This document shows positions 24,994 to 32,124 of a stretch of DNA of 32,124 nucleotides, piece after piece. Each line of letters begins with the position of its first letter. Position 1 is the first letter of the stretch. The notes beneath the pieces are model-generated. The model had not been told where the DNA came from and ran no database searches. It saw only the letters and a list, made by a program, of their open reading frames with translations. Source of the stretch: Cellulomonas cellasea (GTDB lineage Bacteria; Actinomycetota; Actinomycetes; Actinomycetales; Cellulomonadaceae); contig NZ_JAUDBQ010000026.1 in assembly GCF_030372105.1 (NCBI RefSeq), forward strand, positions 1 through 32,124. The letters are read 5' to 3'. Position numbers and translations under genes: made by a program.

Positions 24994-25736
24994 GCCCGCG
25001 CCAACCCGTCACCGGGCTGCCCGCCATCGCCGCGCTGTCCGTGCTGCTCATCGCGGGGTGCGGCGCGCTGCCGGCCATTCCCGGCCCACTGCCGACCGAC
25101 CTGGTGCCCTCCCACGCGCCGATCAGCGAGCCCACCCAGACCGGCAACCTCTCGGTCGACGGGTTCGACGCCGCCCAGCAGATGGCGGTGCGCATCCGCA
25201 ACGTCGGCTGCTCGTCGCTGTCCACCGGCTCGGGCTTCGCGCTCGACGAGTCGACGCTGATCACCAACCGGCATGTCGTCGCCGACTCGGCCGACCTGCA
25301 GGTCAGCACCTACGACGGCCGGGACATCGCGGTGACGGCCTCGAGCATCGCGGGCCTCGCGGACCTCGCCGTCGTGCGCACCGCCGAGCCGTTGCCGGCG
25401 GCGCCGGTGCTCGCGGAGGACGACCCGACGACGGGTGACGAGGTGACGGTGGTCGGGTACCCGCTGGGCGGCCAGCTCACCGTCACCAGCGGGCACGTCA
25501 TCGGCACCACCACCGACCCGCTCAACGAGAACCTCGGCGAGGTGCTCATCACCGACGCCGCGGTGGAGCCGGGCAGCTCCGGCTCCGCGGCGCTCGACTC
25601 GGAGGGCCGCGTCATCGGCGTCGTCTACGCGAAGAACTCGACGGGCATGAGCTTCGTGGTGCCGGTGAGCACCTTGCGCGCGATGCTTGCTGACGACACC
25701 TCGTTCGTGGACTCCGAGTCCTGCACGTCGTCCTGA
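24990..25736 (+). CDS. Lipoprotein trypsin-like serine protease
   Basis: A 248-residue exported protease. The N-terminal signal ends in a lipobox LLIAGC with Cys24 as the lipid-anchored residue. The chymotrypsin-like domain follows: His95 in ITNRHVVADS, Asp125 in GLADLAVVR and Ser197 in EPGSSGSAAL form the expected triad. The usual GNSGGP is here GSSGSA, a mild departure seen in some DegP/S1 relatives. No PDZ domain is present. Cys74 and Cys246 are the other cysteines. It starts in an ATGA overlap with the membrane coiled-coil gene, suggesting that both act at the same membrane site. The substrate is unknown. Confidence 0.85.
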   Translation: MSPRQPVTGLPAIAALSVLLIAGCGALPAIPGPLPTDLVPSHAPISEPTQTGNLSVDGFDAAQQMAVRIRNVGCSSLSTGSGFALDESTLITNRHVVADSADLQVSTYDGRDIAVTASSIAGLADLAVVRTAEPLPAAPVLAEDDPTTGDEVTVVGYPLGGQLTVTSGHVIGTTTDPLNENLGEVLITDAAVEPGSSGSAALDSEGRVIGVVYAKNSTGMSFVVPVSTLRAMLADDTSFVDSESCTSS

Positions 25737-25777
25737 CTGCCCAGAGCCACGACCCTCGCGAAGAAGCAGGAGACACC

Positions 25778-26170
25778 ATGCCGCAGGATCACGAGTTCGA
25801 CCCGTCGGGTGTGACCCAGGCGGTGAGCGACACCCTCAACGTCGACCGGGTGTTCGGCGAGCCGTATGAGCACGCCGGCACGACGGTGATCCCGGTGGCC
25901 CGGCTGCTCGGCGGCACCGGGTCGGGATTCGGCACCGGCCAGCTCGACACCAAGAACGCGGAGCGCGGCGAGGCCGGCGGCCAGGGCGGTGGCGGCGGGT
26001 ACGCCGCACGGGTCAAGCCGCTCGGCGTGTACGTGATCAACGACTCCGGGGTGCACTGGCGGCCCGCCCTCGACCTGAACCGCGTGATCCTCGGCGGTCA
26101 GGCGGTGGCGGTGGTCGCCATCTCGGTGCTCGGGGCCGCCTGGGCGCTGGGCCGTCTCCGCCGGCGCTGA
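25778..26170 (+). CDS. GerW/YtfJ-like protein with C-terminal membrane helix
   Basis: A 130-residue protein of the GerW (YtfJ) family, first described in Bacillus spores but widespread in non-sporulating actinobacteria. The family pattern is visible: a short helix (VTQAVSDTLNVDRVFGEPY), the strand TTVIPVARL near residues 35-43, a glycine-rich stretch (about 44-74), and the RVKPLGVYVINDSGVHW strand pair. A hydrophobic helix at about 103-124 and a final RLRRR suggest a C-terminal membrane anchor. Function in this organism is unknown. It follows the protease gene by 41 bases with an AGGAGA ribosome site and is probably in the same operon. Confidence 0.82.
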   Translation: MPQDHEFDPSGVTQAVSDTLNVDRVFGEPYEHAGTTVIPVARLLGGTGSGFGTGQLDTKNAERGEAGGQGGGGGYAARVKPLGVYVINDSGVHWRPALDLNRVILGGQAVAVVAISVLGAAWALGRLRRR

Positions 26171-26177
26171 GGGCCCG

Positions 26178-26191
26178 GCTCGGCGCCGAGC
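26178..26191. terminator. 14-bp palindrome between convergent stop codons
   Basis: The perfect palindrome GCTCGGCGCCGAGC fills most of the 21-base gap between the stops of the GerW-like gene and the SseB-like gene. As RNA it can form a 5-bp stem with a 4-base loop in either direction, a weak bidirectional terminator at best. Confidence 0.4.
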
Positions 26192-26941
26192 TCAGGAGGC
26201 CGCGCGCAAGCGGAGCTCGAGTGAGTCCACTCGTGTGGCGATGACCTCGTCAGCGGCGAGCGCGGCGTTGACCTGCGCCAAGACCGCGTCAAGGCGAGCA
26301 CGGTCCAGCCCCGCGACGAGGGACAGCACCACGGCGACCTCGGCGCGGCGGCCCGGCTCCGCGTCAGCGCCGCGCACCTCGATGATGCCCGCGACCGCGC
26401 CGCGCACCGCGTCACGCACCGGGGCGTCCACGTCGAGGCCGTTGGCCGTCGCGAGCACCGCGGGACGCCACGGCTCCTGCTTCGCGAGCGCCCACACGGC
26501 CGGCCGCGGCACCAGCACGGTGACGGGGCCGCCCGGGTCCAGCACCAGCAGCTCCCAGCCCTCGCTCACCGCCGACAGCGCGGCCCGCGCGATCTCCGAG
26601 GGGACGGGCCGGGCGTCGGCGCGCCAGGCGGCCATGCTCGCAACGGAGGAGAACACCGGGAGCGCGGTGCGCCCGTCGGGGGCACGCAGCGCGACGATCC
26701 CGGTCGACGCCTCCTTGTCGACGGTGTGCTGACGCCCGTCGTGCTCGACGACGCCCGCCGCGTCGAGCTCGGCGAGCACCGGCACGAGCACCCGCGTCCC
26801 CGCGAGCGCCTCGACCACGTGGCCGACCGGCGCGGCCCCGCGGCCGTGGGCGTCGAGCGCTGCCGCGAGCGTCGCGTCGCAGGAGCCGTCGTCGTCCGCG
26901 AACGGCGACGACGGCGGCAGCTCCCGACCGCCCACGGTCAC
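26192..26941 (-). CDS. SseB-family protein
   Basis: A 249-residue protein resembling the SseB N-terminal domain family, with [31 protein letters not shown] forming the core strands and [34 protein letters not shown] following. Its function is not established; actinobacterial relatives often lie beside hisA. The C-terminal part (about 170-245) is a separate alpha/beta segment. The GTG at 26941 is chosen because it overlaps the hisA stop as GTGA; a longer frame runs into hisA. No catalytic motif is evident. Confidence 0.8.
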   Translation of the reverse strand: MTVGGRELPPSSPFADDDGSCDATLAAALDAHGRGAAPVGHVVEALAGTRVLVPVLAELDAAGVVEHDGRQHTVDKEASTGIVALRAPDGRTALPVFSSVASMAAWRADARPVPSEIARAALSAVSEGWELLVLDPGGPVTVLVPRPAVWALAKQEPWRPAVLATANGLDVDAPVRDAVRGAVAGIIEVRGADAEPGRRAEVAVVLSLVAGLDRARLDAVLAQVNAALAADEVIATRVDSLELRLRAAS

Positions 26942-27678
26942 GGCCGTCCGGCGATGTCCAGGGCCTCGGGGAGGGTGAAGGCGCCCGCGTACAGCGCCTT
27001 GCCCACGATGGCTCCCTCGACCCCGAGCGGCACCAGCGCCTTCAGCGCGGCGATGTCCGCGAGGCTCGACACCCCGCCCGATGCCACGACCGGGGCGGAC
27101 GTCCGCTCGCAGACCTCGCGCAGCAGCTCGAGGTTCGGGCCGCGCAGCGTGCCGTCCTTGGTGACGTCCGTGAGGACGTAGCGGGCGCAGCCGGCGTCGT
27201 CGAGGCGTGCGAGGACGTCCCACAGGTCCCCACCCTCCTGCGTCCACCCGCGCGCGGCCAGCGTGGTGCCGCGCACGTCGAGCCCCACCGCGATGGCCGC
27301 GCCGTGGCTCCCGATGACCTTGGCGGTCCACTCCGGGTCCTCCAGGGCGGCGGTGCCCAGGTTCACGCGAGTGGCGCCCATCGCGAGGGCGCGCTCCAGC
27401 GACTCGTCGTCCCGGATGCCGCCCGACAGCTCGACCTTGACGCCCTTGCCCGCGAGGTCCGCCGTCACCTCGGCGAGCAGCGGCGCGTTCGAGCCGCGCC
27501 CGAATGCCGCGTCCAGGTCCACCAGGTGGATCCACTCCGCGCCGCCGGCGTGCCAGTCGAGCGCGGCGGCGAGCGGGTCCCCGTAGCCCGTCTCAGAGCC
27601 GGCGGCGCCCTGGACCAGGCGCACAGCCTGGCCATCGGCGACGTCGACGGCGGGCAGCAGCTCCAGGCGATCAGTCAT
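26938..27678 (-). CDS. priA: Phosphoribosyl isomerase (HisA, probably bifunctional PriA)
   Basis: A 246-residue TIM-barrel isomerase that converts ProFAR to PRFAR in histidine synthesis. In many actinobacteria the same enzyme (PriA) also does the TrpF step of tryptophan synthesis. The catalytic aspartates are Asp12 in LPAVDVADG and Asp175 in DVTKDGT; phosphate-binding segments are ELSGGIRD (83-90) and VASGGVSS. The RGW at 143-145 matches the Arg/Trp pair that PriA enzymes use for both substrates, so bifunctionality is likely but inferred. The ATG at 27678 follows GAGAGAGGA, a strong ribosome site, and lies 84 bases after hisH. Confidence 0.94.
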   Translation of the reverse strand: MTDRLELLPAVDVADGQAVRLVQGAAGSETGYGDPLAAALDWHAGGAEWIHLVDLDAAFGRGSNAPLLAEVTADLAGKGVKVELSGGIRDDESLERALAMGATRVNLGTAALEDPEWTAKVIGSHGAAIAVGLDVRGTTLAARGWTQEGGDLWDVLARLDDAGCARYVLTDVTKDGTLRGPNLELLREVCERTSAPVVASGGVSSLADIAALKALVPLGVEGAIVGKALYAGAFTLPEALDIAGRP

Positions 27679-27762
27679 GGTGTCCTCTCTCGGCGGCGCG
27701 TGGTGCGCCGGTGCGTGGCATCGGCCCACCGGGCCGGTCATGGTCTAGATGGTGGCGCGCCG

Positions 27763-28410
27763 TCAGCGCAGCGAGGCGACCCAGTTGCGCAGCAACTCGG
27801 CTCCGGCGTCCCCGGACTTCTCGGGGTGGAACTGCGTCGCCGCCAAGGGGCCGTTCTCCACTGCGGCGACGAAGCGCCCGCCGTGCTCGGCCCAGGTCAC
27901 CAACGGCGCGGCGAACCGCTGCGCGTCGACGGACTCCTCGAGGGGGAAGGACCGTGCGGCGTAGGAGTGCACGAAGTAGAAGCGCTCCTGCTCGATCCCG
28001 GAGAACAGCGTCGAGCCGACGGGCACGTCGACAGTCGACCAGCCCATGTGCGGGACCACCTCGGCCTCGAGGCGGTCCACGACGCCGGGCCACTCGCCGA
28101 GCCCGTCAGCCCGCACGCCGTGCTCGTCCCCCGAGGCGAACATGACCTGCATGCCGACGCAGATGCCGAGCACCGGGCGCCCGCCCGCGAGCCGGCGGTC
28201 GACGATCTGGTCGCCGCGCACACCGCGCAGGCCGGCCATGCACGCGGCGAAGGCGCCCACGCCGGGGACGATGAGGCCGTCGGCCTCGGTTGCGGCATGG
28301 GCGTCGGCGGTGAGCTCGACCTGGGCGCCGACACGCTCCAGCGCACGCACGGCGGACCGCACGTTGCCGAAGCCGTAGTCGAGGACGACGACACGAGACT
28401 GGCTGGGCAC
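27763..28410 (-). CDS. hisH: Imidazole glycerol phosphate synthase, glutaminase subunit
   Basis: Supplies ammonia from glutamine to HisF. The 215-residue class I glutaminase has Cys84 in GICVGMQ, the nucleophile, and His195/Glu197 in QFHPEKSG; the oxyanion-hole strand PGVGAF is at 49-54. The start is a GTG with a TAGCCT -10 element ending 6 bases before it, implying a separate leaderless transcript. The partner hisF is not in the window. The neighbour downstream is priA/hisA. Confidence 0.96.
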   Translation of the reverse strand: MPSQSRVVVLDYGFGNVRSAVRALERVGAQVELTADAHAATEADGLIVPGVGAFAACMAGLRGVRGDQIVDRRLAGGRPVLGICVGMQVMFASGDEHGVRADGLGEWPGVVDRLEAEVVPHMGWSTVDVPVGSTLFSGIEQERFYFVHSYAARSFPLEESVDAQRFAAPLVTWAEHGGRFVAAVENGPLAATQFHPEKSGDAGAELLRNWVASLR

Positions 28411-28416
28411 GGGCCC

Positions 28417-28422
28417 AGGCTA
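28417..28422 (-). promoter_or_regulatory. hisH promoter -10 element (leaderless)
   Basis: TAGCCT on the minus strand fits TANNNT and is followed by 6 bases and the hisH GTG. It lies just after the hairpin at 28453-28486, so hisH-priA-sseB may be a transcription unit distinct from hisC-hisB. Confidence 0.5.
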
Positions 28423-28452
28423 CCCGGCGCCGCCGCGAGGGCGGATCGGCGT

Positions 28453-28486
28453 CCAGGGCCGCGCGCACAGGCTGCCGCGGCCCTGG
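28453..28486 (-). terminator. Hairpin inside the his cluster
   Basis: A perfect 11-bp GC-rich stem (28453-28463 with 28476-28486) and 12-base loop lie in the 100-base gap between the unknown gene ending at 28511 and hisH. Downstream on the transcribed strand there is no T-tract. It probably ends or attenuates the hisC-hisB-unknown transcript. Confidence 0.55.
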
Positions 28487-28510
28487 GAACACGGGCCCAC
28501 ACAGCCCGAG

Positions 28511-29098
28511 TCAGCGGCGGCGCGTGTCCTTCGCCGCCGCGGCGAGCAGGCGCATCGCCTTCCAGCGCGAGATCCCCACGCTGGTCACAGCGTTCTCGGC
28601 GTCCGCGATCGTCAGCGTGCCGAGCAGCAGCTGCTCGAGCTCCGGCGGAGCGTCCGAGAGCACCAGGCCCGGAGGCAGCTCATCGCCCTGCACGCCGTTG
28701 ACCCAGTGGGTCGCGCTGATCCGGCCCGCGCGACGCACCAGCAGCACCACCGGGGCGGCCTTGAGCATCGCCGAGAGCGCGCCGGCGCCAGCCGGGCCAG
28801 CGGACGGGTCGCGCAGCACCGCGACGGCGCCCACGGGTGTGAAGATCGCGTCGGCCTCGACCTTGGCGAGCGCGCACGCGGCGGCGAGCGCCTCGGCGCC
28901 GGCCACCTGGGTGACGACGAGGGCCACCTGCGGCTGCTCCTCCTGCGCGGCGGCCGCGGCGGAGGCGGAGGCGTCCGAGACGGGCGCGTCAGCACCGGGA
29001 GCGTCGCCCAGGCCGGCCAGCGACGACAGGTCGTCCGGCACCGAGAATCCCTCGGGCAGGTCGTCGTCGCCGCCGGGGCGCGGGGTGTCCACGCTCAC
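28511..29098 (-). CDS. Conserved-position protein of the his operon, unknown
   Basis: A 195-residue protein that I do not recognise. Residues 1-55 are acidic and Ala-rich (disordered). An alpha/beta core begins [18 protein letters not shown] (about 57-74) and continues through [16 protein letters not shown] and [19 protein letters not shown]. The end is a helical, basic segment ([17 protein letters not shown]). No catalytic motif or membrane segment is visible, so it is probably cytoplasmic. The start is a GTG in a GTGA overlap with hisB, so it is translationally coupled to histidine synthesis, which suggests but does not prove a linked role. Confidence 0.75.
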   Translation of the reverse strand: MSVDTPRPGGDDDLPEGFSVPDDLSSLAGLGDAPGADAPVSDASASAAAAAQEEQPQVALVVTQVAGAEALAAACALAKVEADAIFTPVGAVAVLRDPSAGPAGAGALSAMLKAAPVVLLVRRAGRISATHWVNGVQGDELPPGLVLSDAPPELEQLLLGTLTIADAENAVTSVGISRWKAMRLLAAAAKDTRRR

Positions 29099-29706
29099 AG
29101 CGCGCCCTTCGTGCTCGGGATGCCCTCGACGCGCGGGTCGGGCTGCACGGCGAAGCGCAGCGCCCGGGCCAGCGCCTTGAACTGCGCCTCGACGATGTGG
29201 TGCGGGTCGCGCCCGGCCAGCACCCGCATGTGGATGCAGATCCCGGCGTGGTGCGCGATCGACTCCAGCACGTGGCGCGTGAGCGACCCCGTGAAGTGGC
29301 CGCCGATCAGGTGGTACTCCTGGCCAGCGGGCTCTCCGGAGTGCACCAGGTACGGCCGCCCGGACACGTCGACCACGGCCTGCGCGAGTGCCTCGTCCAG
29401 GGGCACCATCGCGTCGCCGAAGCGGGAGATGCCCTTCTTGTCGCCGAGCGCCACCCGCAGCGCCTCGCCCAGGGCGATCGCGACGTCCTCGACGGTGTGG
29501 TGGGCGTCGATGTGCGTGTCGCCTGTCGCCTTGACCGTGAGGTTGATCAGCGAGTGCTTGCCGAGCGCGGTGAGCATGTGGTCGTAGAACCCGACAGTGG
29601 TCGAGATGTCCGTCGTGCCCGTGCCGTCGAGGTCGAGCTCGACGAGCACGCTCGACTCGCTCGTGGTCCGCTCGATGCGCGCCGTGCGCGCAGCCGTCGT
29701 GGTCAC
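29095..29706 (-). CDS. hisB: Imidazoleglycerol-phosphate dehydratase
   Basis: Dehydrates imidazole glycerol phosphate to imidazole acetol phosphate, using manganese. The 203-residue monofunctional enzyme has both metal-binding signatures: [10 protein letters not shown] at residues 65-74 and the later [12 protein letters not shown] and DPHHIVEA segments. It lacks the histidinol-phosphatase domain fused in enterics. The GTG at 29706 overlaps the hisC stop as GTGA, and it ends in the same kind of overlap with the unknown gene. A longer upstream frame would lie within hisC. Confidence 0.97.
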   Translation of the reverse strand: MTTTAARTARIERTTSESSVLVELDLDGTGTTDISTTVGFYDHMLTALGKHSLINLTVKATGDTHIDAHHTVEDVAIALGEALRVALGDKKGISRFGDAMVPLDEALAQAVVDVSGRPYLVHSGEPAGQEYHLIGGHFTGSLTRHVLESIAHHAGICIHMRVLAGRDPHHIVEAQFKALARALRFAVQPDPRVEGIPSTKGAL

Positions 29707-30818
29707 AGTCCTGCCACCTCCACCAGGGCGTCCTTGAACGCCGTCATGTCCTCCGGCGTGCCGATCGACACGCGGAGCCACCCCTCGGGGCCCGTCTCGC
29801 GGATCAGCACTCCGCGGTCGAGCAGACCCTGCCAGATCGCGTGCCGGTCGTCGAACACCCCGAACAGCACGAAGTTCGCGTCGGACTCGGCGACCTGCAG
29901 CCCGCGGGCGCGCAGCCACTCGACCAGCGCGTCCCGCTCGGCCCGCAACGACCCGACCTGCGCCATCAGTGCGGGGGCGTGGCGCAGCGCGGCCCGGGCC
30001 ACGGCCTGCGTCACCGCCGACAGGTGGTACGGCAGCCGAACCACGCGCAGCGCGTCGATCAGGTGCGGCGAGGCCGCCAGGTAGCCGACGCGGGCGCCGG
30101 CCAGGCCGAACGCCTTGGACATCGTCCGGCTGACCACCAGGTGCGGCCGCTCAGGGAGCAAGTGCAGCGCCGAGCGCGTCCCCTCGCGGCGGAACTCGCC
30201 GTAGGCCTCGTCGACCACCACCACGCAGCCTCCGGGCACCGCCGCCGCGGCGTCGAGGATCACTTCGAGCGTCTCGGCGGGCAGCGCCGTGCCGGTCGGG
30301 TTGTTGGGGCTGGCGAGCAGCACCACGGACGGGGCCTCGGCGGCGATCAGCGCGGCGGCGGCCTGCGGGTCCACAGCGAAGTCCTCAGCCCGACGGCCGA
30401 CCACCCACCGGGTGCTCGTGTCCCGCGCGTACTCGGGGTACATCGAGTACGTCGGCGCGAACGACAGTGCCGTGCGGCCGGGACCGCCGAAGGCCTGCAG
30501 CAGGTGCAGCATGATCTCGTTCGACCCATTGGCGGCCCAGATCTGCTCCGGCGCCAGCTCGACGCCCGACTCCACACGGAGGTACCCGGCCAGGTCGGCG
30601 CGCAACTCCGCGAAATCGCGGTCCGGGTAGCGGTTCAGGCCCGCGGCGGCCAGCGCCACATCATGGGCGACGTCCGCGACCACAGCCTCGGAGGGCGCGT
30701 ACGGGTTCTCGTTCACGTTCAGCAGGTGCGGCACATCGAGCTGCGGCGCGCCGTACGGCTCAAGCCCGACGAGCTCAGCACGCAGCGGCAGCGACGGGCG
30801 GTCCAGGTCAGCAGTCAC
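29703..30818 (-). CDS. hisC: Histidinol-phosphate aminotransferase
   Basis: PLP-dependent class I/II aminotransferase forming histidinol phosphate from imidazole acetol phosphate and glutamate. The 371-residue protein shows VNENPYAPS (35-43), PNNPTGT (171-177), VVDEAYGEF (201-209) and the Schiff-base lysine Lys235 in [10 protein letters not shown]. It is the first gene of its unit; hisD, which usually precedes hisC in actinobacteria, is absent and a divergent lipoprotein gene stands there instead. The GTG start has a TAGACT element ending 6 bases upstream and no ribosome site, pointing to a leaderless mRNA. Confidence 0.96.
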   Translation of the reverse strand: MTADLDRPSLPLRAELVGLEPYGAPQLDVPHLLNVNENPYAPSEAVVADVAHDVALAAAGLNRYPDRDFAELRADLAGYLRVESGVELAPEQIWAANGSNEIMLHLLQAFGGPGRTALSFAPTYSMYPEYARDTSTRWVVGRRAEDFAVDPQAAAALIAAEAPSVVLLASPNNPTGTALPAETLEVILDAAAAVPGGCVVVVDEAYGEFRREGTRSALHLLPERPHLVVSRTMSKAFGLAGARVGYLAASPHLIDALRVVRLPYHLSAVTQAVARAALRHAPALMAQVGSLRAERDALVEWLRARGLQVAESDANFVLFGVFDDRHAIWQGLLDRGVLIRETGPEGWLRVSIGTPEDMTAFKDALVEVAGL

Positions 30819-30824
30819 GATGCG

Positions 30825-30830
30825 AGTCTA
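30825..30830 (-). promoter_or_regulatory. hisC promoter -10 element (leaderless)
   Basis: TAGACT on the minus strand, a good -10 match, is followed by 6 bases and the hisC GTG. The -35 region is poor. No histidine-rich leader peptide or attenuator is visible upstream. Confidence 0.6.
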
Positions 30831-30995
30831 GATACCCGGGACTGACGGGCCCGCCCCGTTCCCCCACGTGGGACAGCAACCCCACCCCAGAACATGACGA
30901 AGGTCCCACCCGCACACCGCCGCCCCGTGTCTAGCCTCATGGTGCGGCAGCGAAATCCCCCTTTCGCGCCCAGCCGCCTGACGAGGACGTCAGCT

Positions 30996-31032
30996 GATGC
31001 CCGTCCGCATTCCCCCCGCGCGGACGGGCATC
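30996..31032. repeat. 13-bp inverted repeat in the hisC/lipoprotein gap
   Basis: A perfect 13-bp stem (GATGCCCGTCCGC, 30996-31008, with its complement at 31020-31032) and 11-base loop lies between two divergent genes, where no terminator is needed. It may end a short RNA or be a folded regulatory site. A TAGCCT -10-like element lies at 30932-30937 on the plus strand. Confidence 0.5.
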
Positions 31033-31095
31033 CGCACGTCACGGCCACTGTCCACAGGCGCCGACCATGGGGTGACCGAGTTGTGGTGTTGTCGC

Positions 31096-31101
31096 TAGGT
31101 T
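31096..31101 (+). promoter_or_regulatory. Lipoprotein gene promoter -10 element (leaderless)
   Basis: TAGGTT fits TANNNT and is followed by 7 bases and the ATG at 31109. GTGACC 18 bases upstream (31072-31077) is a fair -35 match. The start codon would be at or next to the 5' end of the mRNA. Confidence 0.55.
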
Positions 31102-31108
31102 CACCCGC

Positions 31109-31744
31109 ATGATCCCGTCGCCGCGCTCATCCCCGCCCACGCGCGACGCGCGACACCACAAGCCACTGGCCGCGAGGGCCGCTGCCCTGCTGCTCGTGAC
31201 CACGCTCGGCCTCCTCGGATGCACCGGAGCCGGGGGCGACCCCGAACCCGACCGCACGGCAACCGAGGCCGCCGTCACGCCCGACCCGACGCCAACCCCC
31301 AGCCGGCCACCCCGGCCCGAGCGCCCAGCCGCGATGGACGACGTCACCGTCGACGGGGCCATCGCCGCCGCGACGTACTTCATCTCGCTCTACCCGTACG
31401 TCTACAACACCGGAGACCTCTCCGAGTGGAATACGCTCAGCGACCCCGAATGCGCCTTCTGCTCCAGCGTCAACGAGAACGTCGAGAAACTACGGCAAGA
31501 CGGCCATCATCTGTCTGGCGGCGGTGTCACCGTCGTCCGATCGAGTGGAACTGAGATTGAGGTCGGGAAGTGGTTTGGCGCCGAGTTGCTCGTCGAACAA
31601 GCTCCCGGGGTTAACGTCGACTCCAATGACGATCCAGTGTCAGAGCACATCGCGGGCAGTCGATACAAGATGACCTACACGATCACCCACGATGGGAATC
31701 GATGGATGATCCGTGAGGTCGAACCACAAGCCGCCGATGAGTAG
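31109..31744 (+). CDS. DUF6318-family lipoprotein
   Basis: A 211-residue exported protein. A long signal peptide with a basic, charged start (residues 1-23) leads to a lipobox LLGC with Cys38 as the lipid-modified residue. A Pro/Thr-rich linker (about 45-75) precedes the folded domain with AATYFISLYPYVYNTGDLSEW (87-107) and DPECAFCSSV (112-121), whose Cys115/Cys118 pair could form a disulfide; this pattern matches the actinobacterial DUF6318 family as I recall it. Function is unknown. The second half of the gene is clearly less GC-rich, with more A/T in third positions than other genes here. The next gene starts 8 bases before its stop. Confidence 0.78.
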   Translation: MIPSPRSSPPTRDARHHKPLAARAAALLLVTTLGLLGCTGAGGDPEPDRTATEAAVTPDPTPTPSRPPRPERPAAMDDVTVDGAIAAATYFISLYPYVYNTGDLSEWNTLSDPECAFCSSVNENVEKLRQDGHHLSGGGVTVVRSSGTEIEVGKWFGAELLVEQAPGVNVDSNDDPVSEHIAGSRYKMTYTITHDGNRWMIREVEPQAADE

Positions 31745-32124
31745 CCTCCGCAATCTCGCGGGCGCCGTGGCCCTGGTGGCGCTCGTCACTCAAGGCCTGG
31801 GCCCACCACCATCGGGTTCGATTGGGGGCGAGGCATCTGGGTCCTCCATCTCCTTGAATGCGAAGAGGGCGGCGGAGATCGAGGCGGCGCATGCGGCGGC
31901 TAAGGCCGCGGGCGACCCCGCTGCGGTGCTGACGGAGTACAAGCGCATGGAGCAGTGCGAGGTGGCCGGGCGGGTCTACCCCGCCGAGACAGCTCCCTGC
32001 CCACCATCTGACGGCGCGGTACCCCTGCCCGACTGCGGCGAGTACCCACCGCTGCTGCACCTGTGGCGGCACACCCGCCCCACGGCCGAGACCCCCTGGG
32101 GCCCCTGGGCCAAAGTCGCCGACG
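31737..32124 (+). CDS. Secreted protein, partial at the right edge, unknown
   Basis: The frame opens with ATG at 31737, overlapping the lipoprotein gene by 8 bases, and stays open to the window edge (129 codons). It begins MSSLRNLAGAVALVALVTQ, a likely signal peptide. An Ala/Glu-rich helical stretch follows (AKRAAEIEAAHAAAKAAGD), then a Cys/Pro-rich part with four cysteines (QCEVAG, APCPPS, PDCGEY among them). I do not recognise it. The overlap and shared export signals suggest that it works with the DUF6318 lipoprotein. The C-terminal end is not in the window. Confidence 0.65.
   Translation, partial: MSSLRNLAGAVALVALVTQGLGPPPSGSIGGEASGSSISLNAKRAAEIEAAHAAAKAAGDPAAVLTEYKRMEQCEVAGRVYPAETAPCPPSDGAVPLPDCGEYPPLLHLWRHTRPTAETPWGPWAKVAD

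Overview
The window is high-GC actinobacterial chromosome, by eye well above 70% G+C, with most genes joined by ATGA or GTGA overlaps. Gene order and families suggest Cellulomonadaceae or a close relative: argCJBDFRGH followed by mpg-tyrS, infC-rpmI-rplT-trmH-pheST, DUF1844 next to infC, priA/hisA with hisH, and a DUF6318 lipoprotein. The genus is an inference. I saw no insertion sequence, CRISPR array, tRNA or phage gene.

Layout. (1) Bases 1-367 hold no gene: a hairpin follows tyrS, then a strong leftward promoter fires off the left edge, probably into an rRNA operon. (2) 368-11755, minus strand: one tightly packed arginine operon, argC-J-B-D-F-R-G-H, continuing into a small P-loop kinase, a 3-methyladenine DNA glycosylase and tyrS. 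ArgR is encoded inside the operon, and two ARG-box-like palindromes cover the argC promoter. (3) 11925-13680, plus strand: quinone oxidoreductase, GNAT acetyltransferase and a small membrane protein, overlapping head to tail and ending at an 18-bp hairpin. (4) 13763-20950, minus strand: translation genes infC-rpmI-rplT-trmH, then thpR, then pheST with its own promoter; infC has a long structured leader. (5) 21391-26170, plus strand: a Fur-family regulator and catalase, DUF1844, then a membrane coiled-coil protein, a lipoprotein serine protease and a GerW-like protein. (6) 26192-30818, minus strand: an SseB-like gene and histidine genes hisA/priA, hisH, an unknown gene, hisB and hisC, which look like two transcription units. 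(7) 31109-end, plus strand: a DUF6318 lipoprotein and a partial secreted protein, with base composition that drifts from the rest.

How it works together. The first block makes arginine from glutamate through the acetylated cycle (ArgJ recycles the acetyl group) and represses itself through ArgR. The fur-katA pair is a peroxide-defence module with an operator over the regulator's own promoter. The his genes cover only the middle of histidine synthesis; hisD, hisG, hisF, hisE and hisI are not here.

No clearly new system is present. The most useful signals are regulatory: six genes whose -10 element sits 6-7 bases before the start codon (leaderless mRNAs), the ARG-box pair, the Fur operator, an infC leader with an attenuator-like hairpin and a probable ATC start, and the terminator-promoter pair that splits the his cluster.
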